From contig NZ_BBNN01000028.1 in the NCBI RefSeq assembly GCF_000829695.1, positions 1 to 64,000 on the forward strand: a stretch of DNA of 64,000 bases, given 5' to 3'. Under the pieces are notes generated by a model. It made no database searches. It worked only from the letters and a program-made list of their open reading frames with translations, and was not told where the DNA came from. This DNA is from Streptomyces sp. NBRC 110035 (GTDB lineage: Bacteria; Actinomycetota; Actinomycetes; Streptomycetales; Streptomycetaceae). Positions 49,448 to 58,349 of the stretch are shown here, piece after piece. How positions within the stretch are numbered: the first letter of the stretch is position 1; every line of letters begins with the position of its first letter. Both the position numbers and the translations under genes were made by a program.

Positions 49448-51676
49448 TCACGGCAGTTCCTTGATCCGGACGTCCCGGTACGACACCACGTCGGTGGTGC
49501 CGTGGACCTGGAGCCCGATGTAGCCGGAGGCGAACCGCCGTCCGTCCGTGCCCGGGTCGTCCGGGCGCGGCGGGGTGAAGTCCTGACCGCCGGTGTTGTC
49601 GAACTCGTTGATCAGCACACCGTTGCGGAAGACCGAGTAGTGCTGGCCCTCCACCCGGATCTCGTAGTCGTTCCAGGTGCCCTTCTGCGTCACCCCGGCG
49701 CCGGCCAGCCCCACACGGTCGAAGCCGTAGACCGAGCCCGTCTTGTACATGTCGCCGGTGGGCGAGTCGAACACCTGGACCTCGTGCCCGTACTTGATGG
49801 CGACCCACTCCGGCCGGGTCTCCTCCGGGTGGTCGTGGACCTGCGGGAACCGCACGAACACGCCGGAGTTGGCGTTCCCGGTCCCCGGGGCGTCGTCACG
49901 CCACTGCAGCTTCAGCGAGAAGTCGCCGTACTTGCGCTCGGGGAACCACAGCATGCCGAGCCCGGACCTCGTGGTGCCGGAGGTGATCGATCCGTCCGGG
50001 TTCAGCGCGAACGAACCACCGCCCACCTGCTGCCACTCGGCGAACGTCTCCGCGCTGCCGTCGAGGATCTTGCGGTAGCCGTCGGTCTGGCCCGGCTCGC
50101 CGATCCCGGACCGGCGGGCCGCCTGGTTGACGGCCCGGAGTTCCCGCCGGTCGACGACACCTTCCTCCTTCAGCTTGTCCAGCACGCCCCTCACGTGCTT
50201 CAGGAACAGCGCGCTGGACGTCCACTCCTTCTCGTCCTCGATCAACTCTCCGATCCTGCACCGGTTGTTGGTGACCCGGTTGGGTACGCCCGAGTCGACC
50301 TCGCCGACGAACACCGTCAGCCGCTCGTCGTACTCCGGGCAGGGCGGCGCGGGGACCTGGCCGGTCACGACGGTGAAGCTCACCGTGAGCGGCGCGGAGG
50401 TGTTGCCCGCCCTGTCGCTCGCCCGGTACGCGACGGTGTGCCTGCCCGCCCGGTCGACGAGGACGGGCTCCGTGTACGCCAGGTAGGGCCCGGAGTCGAG
50501 CGAGTACTCGATGGACTCGACGCCGGAACCGTGGGCGTCGGTGGCGCTGACGGTCACCTTCGCGCTGCCGACGTACGCCCCGCCGGAGTTCTTCGTCCCC
50601 TCGACGTTCACGCCCGTCACCGGCGGGGTGGTGTCCTGCGGGGGCGCGGTGACGACGGTGAAGCCGACGCTCCTGACCGCCGAGACGTTGCCCGCCTTGT
50701 CGGTGGCACGGTAACGCACGGTGTGGGTGCCGGTCTGATGCACCATCACCGGGCCGCCGTACGCCTGCCAGGCACCGTCGGCGCCGAGCGCGTACTCGAT
50801 GGTGTTCACCCCGGAGCCCGTGTCGGAGGCGCTGACGGTGACGGTCGCCATGTCGATGTAGTCACCGTCCGCGTTCTTCTCGCCGTCCACCGTCGCCGAG
50901 GTCTCCGGCGCGGTGGTGTCGTCCGTCGGCGGGGCGACGACGGTGAAGCCGACGCTCCTGACCGCCGAGACGTTGCCCGCCTTGTCCAGCGCGCGGTAGC
51001 GCACCGTGTGCGTGCCGACCTGGTCGACGACCACCGGGGCGGTGTACGGCTGCCAGGCACCGTCGGCGCCGAGCGCGTACTCGATCCGGTCGACGCCCGA
51101 GCCCTCGTCGGTGGCCGTGACGGCGACGCTCGCCGAACCGACGTACGCGCCCCCGGCGTTCTGCGTGCCGGTCACCGAGGCCGTCGCCTCGGGCGCCGTG
51201 GTGTCCTCCCCGCTGCCCTCGGTCACCACCAGGACGCCCTGCATCGCGCCGTGACCGGGGATCGTGCAGTGGTAGAAGTAGCGGCCCGGGGTGAGCGTGA
51301 CCTCGGCGGTGTGCCGGCCGTCCTGGGCGTCACCGGGGTTGGCCAGGATGTTCAGCTGGACGTCGTCGTTGAACCCGGGGTCCGACGTGGCGAACGTCAA
51401 CGTGTGCGGCATACCGGTGGTGTTGCCGGTGGCCTCGCTGTTCTCGAAGACGATCGTCGCCGGTCCGGCCACCGCGGTCGCCGGTGCCGTGAGGTACGTG
51501 TCGATGTCGTTGCCCGCGGTCCAGGTGAGCACCTGGTCCGCCGCGGCCCCCGCCCGCCCCGTCCGCCCGGCCTCCGGCTCGCCGGCCGCGGAGACGGTCT
51601 GCAGGCCGAGCATCATCAGGAGGGTGGCCAGCAGGGCCGCCCAGACTCTTCGTTGCCTGCGCATCACTGGTTTCAC
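49448..51676 (-). CDS. Secreted cupredoxin / Ig-like repeat / DUF1080 protein
   Basis: A 742-residue exported protein. Signal: RRVWAALLATLLMMLGLQTV then SAA. Residues 47-155 are a plastocyanin-like domain with type I copper ligands H91, C137, H142 and M145 (PHTLTF; FYHCTIPGHGAMQG). Residues 155-440 hold three Ig-like repeats of about 95 residues, each with TDxGSGVxxIEYALG-type and TVRYRAxDKAGNVSA-type halves. Residues 530-742 are a DUF1080 / 3-keto-disaccharide-hydrolase-like jelly roll (SLKLQWRDDAPGTGNANSGV). The GTG start overlaps the stop of the ThuA/PQQ gene, which fixes it. Likely partner of that enzyme in extracellular sugar oxidation. Confidence 0.87.
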   Translation of the reverse strand: MKPVMRRQRRVWAALLATLLMMLGLQTVSAAGEPEAGRTGRAGAAADQVLTWTAGNDIDTYLTAPATAVAGPATIVFENSEATGNTTGMPHTLTFATSDPGFNDDVQLNILANPGDAQDGRHTAEVTLTPGRYFYHCTIPGHGAMQGVLVVTEGSGEDTTAPEATASVTGTQNAGGAYVGSASVAVTATDEGSGVDRIEYALGADGAWQPYTAPVVVDQVGTHTVRYRALDKAGNVSAVRSVGFTVVAPPTDDTTAPETSATVDGEKNADGDYIDMATVTVSASDTGSGVNTIEYALGADGAWQAYGGPVMVHQTGTHTVRYRATDKAGNVSAVRSVGFTVVTAPPQDTTPPVTGVNVEGTKNSGGAYVGSAKVTVSATDAHGSGVESIEYSLDSGPYLAYTEPVLVDRAGRHTVAYRASDRAGNTSAPLTVSFTVVTGQVPAPPCPEYDERLTVFVGEVDSGVPNRVTNNRCRIGELIEDEKEWTSSALFLKHVRGVLDKLKEEGVVDRRELRAVNQAARRSGIGEPGQTDGYRKILDGSAETFAEWQQVGGGSFALNPDGSITSGTTRSGLGMLWFPERKYGDFSLKLQWRDDAPGTGNANSGVFVRFPQVHDHPEETRPEWVAIKYGHEVQVFDSPTGDMYKTGSVYGFDRVGLAGAGVTQKGTWNDYEIRVEGQHYSVFRNGVLINEFDNTGGQDFTPPRPDDPGTDGRRFASGYIGLQVHGTTDVVSYRDVRIKELP

Positions 51677-54180
51677 TCGGCCTTCCTCGCCAGCTGACCG
51701 GCGGCCGGGGTCGGACCGCCGCCCGTGTAGGTGACCCGCCACAGAGCGGACTTCGCGTCCGAGGTGAAGAAACCGCGGCCGTAGTCCAGGACGTACAGCG
51801 CGCCGCCCGGACCGAACTTCCAGTCCATCAGGCTCTTGATGCCGTCGTTGCCGACCGGCACGATCTTCTTCAACGACTCCGAGTGCACCGGCAGTCCGCC
51901 GTCGCCCTGCGTCCTCGGGTTCATGAGCACCGCGTTGCGCGGCTGGCCGGCGTCGTAGAAGTCGCCGACGAACCACTTGCCGTCCCAGTAGGCCGGCCAC
52001 TGGGTGTCGCTGCCGCTCGCCTCGTCGAAGCGGTAGACCGGCCCGTTCATCGCGGCCTGGCCGCCGCCCTTGAGCCAGGGCAGCCGGTAGACGGCCTCGT
52101 CCTGCCTGTAGGACGGGACGCCGTTCTCGTCGCGGGGGAAGTCCGGGGCGCCGCCCTGCGGCGAGTACCAGATGTTGTTGCCGGTCACCGGCGGCAGATC
52201 GACCAGACCGTCGTTGTTGGGCGACTCGTTCTTCGGGTTGTCGCAGTCGTACCAGCCAAGGGGCTGCGAGGGGTCGGGAAGGTTCCGGTCCCGGTAGGGC
52301 TGCTTGTTGCCCATGCAGTACGGCCAGCCGCGGTTGGACGCCTTCGTGATCGCGGCGAAGGTGTCGTACTTGGCCGGGCCCCAGGTCGTCGACGGCTGGC
52401 CGGCGTCCGGGCCGACCCAGCCGGCGTGGAGCACGTCGGTCGCCGGGTCGACCGAGATGCGAGCCGGGTTGCGCACACCCATCACGTAGATCTCGCCGCG
52501 TGTCTTGCCGCCGCCCTCGGCGCTCTCCTCGCCCGTGAACAGGTTGCCCTCGGGGAGGGTGTACGTGCCGTCCGGTTCCGGGTGGATGCGCAGGATCTTG
52601 CCGTTGAGGTTGTTGGTGTTGCCGGAGGTGCGGCGCGCGTCCGCGAAGGAGACGCCCTTGTAGTTCGGCTCGGGGTTGTTGCCCGAGTAACCGTCGCTGA
52701 ACCTGCTGGAGTTGTTGTCACCGGTGGCGATGTACAGGTTGCCCTTGGAGTCCCAGGCCATCCCGCCGCCGGAGTGACAGCAGCTGTGGATCTGCACCGG
52801 CCAGTCGAGCAGGACCTTCTCACTGGCCGGGTCCAGCTTGCCGGTGGACTCGTCGAACGTGAAGCGGGAGACCCGCCGGTCGGCCATGCGCCTGTCGCGG
52901 TCGATCTCCGAGTGGGGCGTGTAGTGCAGGTACACCCACCCGTTCCGCTCGAACCGCGGGTCCAACTCGATGCCGAGCAGCCCCTCCTCGACCTTGACCA
53001 GTTCGTCGCCGCTGCCCTTGTTGCCGAAGACGGTGAGCGCCCCGGCGAGCGTGACCTTTCCGGTCTTCGGGTCGTAGACGTGGATCTCGCCCGTGCCCTT
53101 GCCGATGTCCGGGTCGTTCCAGTCGGTGACCACCGGCTGCGAGGAGTCGGCGCCGCCGCGGCCGATGTAGAAGACGCGGCCGCCGGGGGCGGTGACCAGT
53201 CCGTGCGGCTCCCCGATCTGGTCGTTCCGTCCCGGCTGGTTGGGCCGGGTCAGCCGCTCGGCCTCGTAGTTGCCGCTGATCGTCGCCTTGCAGCCGGCCT
53301 GCACCAGCCGGCTGGTCCACAGCAGGGCGCCGCGCAGGTGGTCGCGGAAGTCGGTCTCGTCGTACGACGACACCGTGCCGCCCATGCCGGTGTAGAAGGA
53401 CCGGCCGCCGTCGTAGTCCCGGCACCAGCTCACGGGGTGGTCGGCGCCGGCCGCGCCCGTCCCCGGCCGGTAGCTCGACTCGCGGACCCTGGCGACGGTG
53501 TGCACCTCGCCGGACGGGTTCTTCTCCCAGTTCAGCCACTTGTCGGGCCGCTTCCACTCCTGCGGCAGGCTCTTGGTCGCCGGATGCCGCCGGTCGCCGA
53601 CCTCGACGGTCGCCCGCTGGACGCCCGTGGGGCCGGACGAGGCCGGGCGGGCGCCGATGAGACCGGTGAACCAGTCCGAGTACGGCTCCGCGCGGGCCGC
53701 GTCATGAACGCCGACGAACCCGCCGCCGGCCTCCATGTAGGCCTCCAGGCCCGCCTCCTGGGCCGGATCGAGGACATCCCCGCCGCCGGTGAGGAAGACG
53801 ACCGCGTTGAAGCGGCTCAACCTGGTGCCGTTGGTGAACACCGAGGCGTTGTCCGTCGCCGTGACCGTGAACCGCTGGTTCTGCGGACCGGACAGCCCGA
53901 TCTTCTCGATCGCCTCGATCCCGGCGTTCACCAGCGGCGACTCGTCGCCGGCCGCGGCGGAACCGTGGAACAGCAGCACCCGTACGTTCGCGCCCCCCGG
54001 GGGCGACTTGATCGACATCGTTGTCAGGTCCGGGTCCGGGTCGGAGGCCGGGCGCGCGGTGGCGGCGGGACCCGACAGCAGTCCGGCGGCGACGACCCCG
54101 GCGGCGACGGTCGCCGCCCAGGACCTTCGTCCGGTTCTGGTCGCTCTCGTGCTTCTCGTGCTCAACCCGTGCAAGCGCAT
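51673..54180 (-). CDS. Secreted ThuA-domain / PQQ-type sugar dehydrogenase fusion
   Basis: An 835-residue exported protein. After an Arg-rich n-region and hydrophobic core (AATVAAGVVAAGLLSGPAAT) there is a ThuA-like glutamine-amidotransferase-fold domain (about 50-285: VRVLLFHGSAAAGDESP, FVGVHDAARAEPYSDWFTGL, PVSWCRDYDGGRSFYTGMGG). Then comes a six-bladed propeller of the soluble glucose dehydrogenase / Hhip class (about 310-815: GLLGIELDPRFERNGWVYLH, HSCCHSGGGMAWDSKGNLYI, GEIYVMGVRNPARISVDPAT). ThuA proteins act on 3-keto-sugars; the propeller family oxidises sugars with PQQ. ATG 54180 follows AAGGACCC. It is coupled to the cupredoxin/DUF1080 gene and divergent from the small laccase. Confidence 0.88.
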   Translation of the reverse strand: MRLHGLSTRSTRATRTGRRSWAATVAAGVVAAGLLSGPAATARPASDPDPDLTTMSIKSPPGGANVRVLLFHGSAAAGDESPLVNAGIEAIEKIGLSGPQNQRFTVTATDNASVFTNGTRLSRFNAVVFLTGGGDVLDPAQEAGLEAYMEAGGGFVGVHDAARAEPYSDWFTGLIGARPASSGPTGVQRATVEVGDRRHPATKSLPQEWKRPDKWLNWEKNPSGEVHTVARVRESSYRPGTGAAGADHPVSWCRDYDGGRSFYTGMGGTVSSYDETDFRDHLRGALLWTSRLVQAGCKATISGNYEAERLTRPNQPGRNDQIGEPHGLVTAPGGRVFYIGRGGADSSQPVVTDWNDPDIGKGTGEIHVYDPKTGKVTLAGALTVFGNKGSGDELVKVEEGLLGIELDPRFERNGWVYLHYTPHSEIDRDRRMADRRVSRFTFDESTGKLDPASEKVLLDWPVQIHSCCHSGGGMAWDSKGNLYIATGDNNSSRFSDGYSGNNPEPNYKGVSFADARRTSGNTNNLNGKILRIHPEPDGTYTLPEGNLFTGEESAEGGGKTRGEIYVMGVRNPARISVDPATDVLHAGWVGPDAGQPSTTWGPAKYDTFAAITKASNRGWPYCMGNKQPYRDRNLPDPSQPLGWYDCDNPKNESPNNDGLVDLPPVTGNNIWYSPQGGAPDFPRDENGVPSYRQDEAVYRLPWLKGGGQAAMNGPVYRFDEASGSDTQWPAYWDGKWFVGDFYDAGQPRNAVLMNPRTQGDGGLPVHSESLKKIVPVGNDGIKSLMDWKFGPGGALYVLDYGRGFFTSDAKSALWRVTYTGGGPTPAAGQLARKAE

Positions 54181-54450
54181 GGGTCCTTGATGCGATGTGA
54201 ACCGCACGTGGCCACCCACCCCTCCTCGGTCGCAGCAACAGCGTCAAGGAAGCTAGACCCCTTTGCGTCACACGCCAATACCTATGGCCGTGATGAAACG
54301 AACTTTGTCCTGAGTGTGGATAAACGGAAGGGTGACCGGTACGGTTTCCCGGGTTCATGACAACCAACTCATGGCCGTCGCACCGCCATTGCGCTCACGC
54401 CTCTCAACCATCGGCACCATCACGTTCCGTACCAGTAGGGGGAGTTCGGC

Positions 54451-55452
54451 ATGGACAGACGCGGCTTCAACCGGCGGGTGCTGCTGGGTGGCGCGGTCGC
54501 CGCGACATCGTTGTCCCTGGGATCCGCCGAGGCGGTGAGCACCCCGACCCCGGCGAGGACCGCGCCCGCCGGCGGCGAGGTGAGACGCGTCAAGCTGTAC
54601 GCCGAGCGCCTCGAGGGCGGAAAGATGGGCTACGGCCTGGAGAAGGGGAAGGCGTCCGTCCCCGGCCCGCTGATCGAGCTCAACGAGGGCGACACGCTGC
54701 ACATCGAGTTCGAGAACACCATGGACGTGGCGGTGAGCCTGCACGTCCACGGTCTGGACTACGAGATCTCCAGCGACGGCACCAGGGCGAACCGCAGCGA
54801 CGTCGCGCCCGGCGGCACGCGCACCTACACCTGGCGCACCCACAAACCCGGACGGCGCCCGGACGGGACCTGGCGGTCGGGCAGCGCCGGCTACTGGCAC
54901 TACCACGACCACGTCGTCGGCACGGAACACGGCACCGGCGGCATCCGCAACGGCCTGTACGGCGGGGTGATCGTGCGACGCAAGGGAGACGTCCTGCCGG
55001 ACCGCACGCACACGATCGTCTTCAACGACATGACGATCAACAACAGGCCCGCCCACACCGGCCCCGACCTCGAGGCCACCGTCGGCGACCGCGTGGAGAT
55101 CGTCATGATCACGCACGGCGAGTACTACCACACCTTCCACATGCACGGTCACCGCTGGGCCGACAACCGCACCGGCATGCTCACCGGACCCGACGACCCG
55201 AGCCGGGTCGTCGACAACAAGATCGTCGGCCCCGCGGACTCCTTCGGCTTCCAGGTCGTCGCGGGGGAGGGGGTGGGGGCGGGGGCCTGGATGTACCACT
55301 GCCACGTCCAGAGCCACTCCGACATGGGCATGACCGGGATGTTCCTGGTGAAGAAGCCGGACGGCACGATCCCCGGCCACGAACCGCACGAACACGACCA
55401 CGGCCAGGAGCCCGCCCCCGAGGAGAGCGGGAGCGGGGAACACGAGCACTGA
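54451..55452 (+). CDS. Two-domain small laccase (multicopper oxidase)
   Basis: A 333-residue exported laccase of the SLAC type that oxidises phenols and reduces O2 to water as a trimer. A Tat signal starts MDRRGFNRRVLLGGAVAATS. Copper motifs: SLHVHGLDYE, GYWHYHDHVVG, YYHTFHMHGHRW and MYHCHVQSHSDMGMTGMF, giving the type 1 and shared type 2/3 sites. Only two cupredoxin domains are present, as expected for SLAC (S. coelicolor SCO6712). A His/Glu-rich tail (HEPHEHDHGQE) could bind metal. ATG 54451 follows AGGGGGAG. It is divergent from the ThuA/PQQ gene across 270 bases; the electron-transfer theme is shared. Confidence 0.93.
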   Translation: MDRRGFNRRVLLGGAVAATSLSLGSAEAVSTPTPARTAPAGGEVRRVKLYAERLEGGKMGYGLEKGKASVPGPLIELNEGDTLHIEFENTMDVAVSLHVHGLDYEISSDGTRANRSDVAPGGTRTYTWRTHKPGRRPDGTWRSGSAGYWHYHDHVVGTEHGTGGIRNGLYGGVIVRRKGDVLPDRTHTIVFNDMTINNRPAHTGPDLEATVGDRVEIVMITHGEYYHTFHMHGHRWADNRTGMLTGPDDPSRVVDNKIVGPADSFGFQVVAGEGVGAGAWMYHCHVQSHSDMGMTGMFLVKKPDGTIPGHEPHEHDHGQEPAPEESGSGEHEH

Positions 55453-55556
55453 CGGGGGCCGGGGCACGGGCACCAGGGGCACGCGGCCACGGGGCGCGGG
55501 GCCTGAGGCGTGGGACACGGGGTGTGGGGCACGGGCGTACGGCAGGACCGCCCCTC

Positions 55557-55574
55557 GGCGAGAGCGCTCTCGCC
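55557..55574. promoter_or_regulatory. LacI operator GGCGAGAGCGCTCTCGCC
   Basis: A perfect 18-bp palindrome 54 bases before the LacI-type gene, so it is probably its autoregulatory site. The inner GAGAGCGCTCTC is identical to the operator before the GH16 gene at 23.5 kb. Confidence 0.75.
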
Positions 55575-55628
55575 TCCCGGGGCCACGGAGCTATCCTGAT
55601 CCGCAGCCGCTGGTGAGGAGCTCCCGAC

Positions 55629-56669
55629 GTGACCGAGACAGTGCCGCGCCCCACCCTGGAGGCCGTGGCCGCGCGGGCCGGGGTCTCGCGGGCCACCGTC
55701 TCCCGCGTGGTCAACGGCGCCGACGGCGTCACCGAACCCCTGGCCGAGCGCGTCCGGCAGGCGGTGGAGGAACTCGGCTACGTGCCCAACCAGGCCGCCC
55801 GCACCCTCGTGACGAACCGGCACGACGCCATCGCCGTCGTCGTCGCCGAACCCGAGAGCCGCGTCTTCGCCGACCCCTTCTTCGCCCGCCAGCTGCGCGG
55901 CATCAGCAGGGAGCTGACCGCGCACGACAACCAGCTCGTGCTGCTGCTCACCGAGGGCCGTCACGACCACGCCCGCGTCGCACGCTACCTGGCCGGCGGC
56001 CATGTCGACGGCGCGCTGGTCTTCTCGCTGCACCTCGACGACCCGCTGCCCGAACTGATCCAGTGTGCGGGCGTCCCGGTTGTCTTCGGCGGCCGGCCCG
56101 GCTGGTCCGGCGGCAGGAACGGCGTCGTCTACGTCGACAGCGACAACCGCGGCGGCGCCCGCGACGCCGTGCGGTACCTGCTCGGCCTCGGCCGCGGCCG
56201 GGTCGCGCACATCACCGGCGCCCTGGACCAGACCTCGGCCGTGGACCGGCTCGACGGCTACCGGGACGCCATGGCCGATGCCGATCCGCGGCTCGTCGCG
56301 GAGGGTGACTTCACCCTCGCCGGTGGCGAGCGGGCGATGCGGGAGCTGCTGGAGAGCCGCCCCGGCCTGGACGCCGTGTTCGCCGCCAACGACCTCACCG
56401 CGGTGGGCGCGCTGCGGGTCCTGCGCGAGCACGGGCGCCGGGTGCCGGACGACGTGGCGGTGGTCGGCTTCGACGACATGCTGCCGTTCGCGGAGCAGAC
56501 CGACCCCCCGCTGACCACCGTCCGCCAGGACATCGAGGAGATGGGCCGGCTCATGGCCCGGCTCCTGCTGCGCGGCCTCGACCGCACCACCGCCGTGCGC
56601 GAGACCGTGGGCGGCGCCCCCTCCAGCGTGATCTTCCCGACGACCCTGGTACGCCGCGCCTCCGCGTGA
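55629..56669 (+). CDS. LacI-family transcriptional regulator
   Basis: A 346-residue sugar-responsive repressor. The N-terminal HTH and hinge are LEAVAARAGVSRATVSRVVN and YVPNQAARTLVTNR (residues 10-65); the rest is a periplasmic-binding-protein-like effector domain (VFAANDLTAVGALRVLREHG, VAVVGFDDMLPFAEQTDPPL, TTVRQD). GTG 55629 follows GTGAGGAG. No sugar transporter or glycosidase is adjacent; its targets may lie elsewhere, including the GH16 gene, whose upstream palindrome shares the same core. This link is inference. Confidence 0.88.
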   Translation: MTETVPRPTLEAVAARAGVSRATVSRVVNGADGVTEPLAERVRQAVEELGYVPNQAARTLVTNRHDAIAVVVAEPESRVFADPFFARQLRGISRELTAHDNQLVLLLTEGRHDHARVARYLAGGHVDGALVFSLHLDDPLPELIQCAGVPVVFGGRPGWSGGRNGVVYVDSDNRGGARDAVRYLLGLGRGRVAHITGALDQTSAVDRLDGYRDAMADADPRLVAEGDFTLAGGERAMRELLESRPGLDAVFAANDLTAVGALRVLREHGRRVPDDVAVVGFDDMLPFAEQTDPPLTTVRQDIEEMGRLMARLLLRGLDRTTAVRETVGGAPSSVIFPTTLVRRASA

Positions 56670-56901
56670 GGCCCGGACAGCCCGGGCCGCGGTCCCCGAC
56701 GGCGCCCGCGCGTGCCGCGTGTGCCCGCGCCCCGGGGTGAAACGCTCCGTGCGCCGCCGTGCGTTCCGGCGCCGGTGCGGGCATCGTTCGTGCGGTCGGC
56801 ACGGGTGCGGGCACGGGCGTCCGGGTGCGGGCCGGGGCGCGGGGAGCCGCGTTGATCCCGCGTTGATCGAACGTTTTTCGCCGCCCGGCACGCTGTCGGG
56901 C

Positions 56902-57147
56902 ATGCACATCGACACCATCGCGTCGCCCGACCTCACGTGGCAGGAGGAGGCCCTGTGCGCGCAGACCGGGGGGGACTTCTTCTTCCCCGAGCCCGGCAGC
57001 TCGGTCCGTGACGCCAAGCTGATCTGCGGTCTGTGCCCCATCCGGGCCGCCTGCCTCGACTACGCCGTGACCCACGACATGCGCTTCGGTGTCTGGGGCG
57101 GACTCTCCGAGAAGGAGCGGCTGGAGCTGCGCCGTACGTCCCGGTGA
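56902..57147 (+). CDS. WhiB-like (Wbl) iron-sulfur regulator
   Basis: An 81-residue Wbl protein. The four cluster cysteines are C19, C42, C45 and C51 (ALCAQ; LICGLCPIRAACLDYA), and the turn FGVWGGLSEKER (residues 62-73) precedes a basic C-terminus (LELRRTSR). Wbl proteins bind a 4Fe-4S cluster, contact the principal sigma factor and control development or redox responses. ATG 56902 is preferred; the open frame upstream is Arg-rich noise. A duplicated GCGTTGATC (near 56850-56870) lies just upstream, possibly in the promoter. Confidence 0.88.
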   Translation: MHIDTIASPDLTWQEEALCAQTGGDFFFPEPGSSVRDAKLICGLCPIRAACLDYAVTHDMRFGVWGGLSEKERLELRRTSR

Positions 57148-57177
57148 CGGGTGACGGGTGACGGGTGACGGGTGACG
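57143..57177. repeat. Five copies of GGTGACG
   Basis: A 7-bp unit repeated five times, head to tail, overlapping the WhiB-like stop codon. It is in the short gap between two convergent genes. Confidence 0.9.
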
Positions 57178-57229
57178 AGGGCGGCCGGGCGCCGGTAAGG
57201 ACGGCGGCCGCCGTCGGGAGGGCGGGGGG

Positions 57230-58204
57230 TCAGCCGGCCGCCCGCGTTGCCATCCGGGCCTTGCGCGCCGCGAGCTTCTCGTCGAACTTGCTCGCCTCGG
57301 AGTCCAGACCGCCGAGGAACAGGCCGAGCTCCTCCTGGGCCTGGATGCCCTCGGGGCCGAGCCCGTCGATCTCCATGATCTTCAGGAAGCGGATCACCGG
57401 CTGGAGCACGTCGTCGTGGTGGATGCGCAGGTTGTAGACCTCGCCGATCGCCATCTGCGCCGCGGCCCGCTCGAAGCCGGGAATGCCGTGACCCGGCATC
57501 CGGAAGTTCACGACGACGTCCCGCACCGCCTGCATCGTGAGGTCGGGAGCGATCTCGAAGGCGGCCTTGAGCAGGTTCCGGTAGAAGACCATGTGGAGGT
57601 TCTCGTCGGTCGCGATGCGCGACAGCATCCGGTCGCAGACCGGGTCACCGGACTGGTGGCCGGTGTTGCGGTGCGAGATGCGGGTGGCCAGCTCCTGGAA
57701 CGCGACATAGGCGACCGAGTGCAGCATCGAGTGGCGGTTGTCCGACTCGAAGCCCTCGCTCATGTGGGACATGCGGAACTGCTCCAGCTTGTCCGGGTCC
57801 ACCGCCCGCGAGGCGAGCAGGTAGTCCCGCATCACGATGCCGTGCCGGCCCTCCTCGGCGGTCCAGCGGTGCACCCAGGTGCCCCAGGCGCCCTCGCGGC
57901 CGAACAGCGTGGCGATCTCGTGGTGGTAGCTCGGCAGGTTGTCCTCGGTCAGCAGGTTCACCACCAGGGCGATCCGGCCGACCTCGGTGACCTTGGACTG
58001 CCCCTTCTCCCAGGCCTCGCCGTCCTCGAAGAACCCGGGGAAGTTACGCGCGTCGCTGAACGGCACGTACTCGTGGGGCATCCAGTCCTTGGCGACCTTC
58101 AGGTGCCGGTTGAGTTCCGTCTCGACCACTTCCTCCAGCGCGTACAGCAGCCGGGTGTCGGTCCAGGCGGAAGAGCTGCCGAGATGGGGAGAGGTGATCG
58201 ACAT
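57230..58204 (-). CDS. Diiron acyl-ACP desaturase
   Basis: A 324-residue ferritin-like enzyme of the stearoyl-ACP desaturase family (compare mycobacterial DesA proteins) that introduces a double bond into fatty acyl chains. Iron ligands: E in LNLLTEDNLPSYH-type region (VNLLTEDNLPSYHHEIA), WTAEEGRHGIVMRDY (E-x-x-H), and IATDENLHMVFYRN (second E-x-x-H). ATG 58204 (MSITSP) has GGAGTACCGC nearby and comes directly after three tandem operator-like repeats. Expression is therefore probably set by a TetR/FadR-type repressor sensing acyl-CoA; the regulator is not in this window. Confidence 0.92.
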   Translation of the reverse strand: MSITSPHLGSSSAWTDTRLLYALEEVVETELNRHLKVAKDWMPHEYVPFSDARNFPGFFEDGEAWEKGQSKVTEVGRIALVVNLLTEDNLPSYHHEIATLFGREGAWGTWVHRWTAEEGRHGIVMRDYLLASRAVDPDKLEQFRMSHMSEGFESDNRHSMLHSVAYVAFQELATRISHRNTGHQSGDPVCDRMLSRIATDENLHMVFYRNLLKAAFEIAPDLTMQAVRDVVVNFRMPGHGIPGFERAAAQMAIGEVYNLRIHHDDVLQPVIRFLKIMEIDGLGPEGIQAQEELGLFLGGLDSEASKFDEKLAARKARMATRAAG

Positions 58205-58259
58205 GCGGTACTCCAGGGGACGGGGACATGTACGGGGCATCGGCGAGCGGCGCCGGCTA

Positions 58260-58304
58260 CCTACGGAATCGTAGGCTACGAATCCGTAGGTTACGAAACC
58301 GTAG
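58260..58304. promoter_or_regulatory. Three tandem palindromic operators before the desaturase
   Basis: Units of exactly 15 bases: CTACGGAATCGTAG (58261), CTACGAATCCGTAG (58276) and TTACGAAACCGTAG (58291). Each has 5-bp arms CTACG/CGTAG (one mismatch in the third) around four bases. They lie 57-100 bases before the desaturase start. Confidence 0.78.
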
Positions 58305-58349
58305 GTTAAGCGTGTCGTAAAGACCGCTGATCAGGGCCGGGGGCGCCCG

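Noticed and set aside
48368..51697. 1109-codon plus-strand open frame
   Set aside because: It overlaps the alcohol dehydrogenase in another frame and is antisense to the cupredoxin gene; no domain seen.
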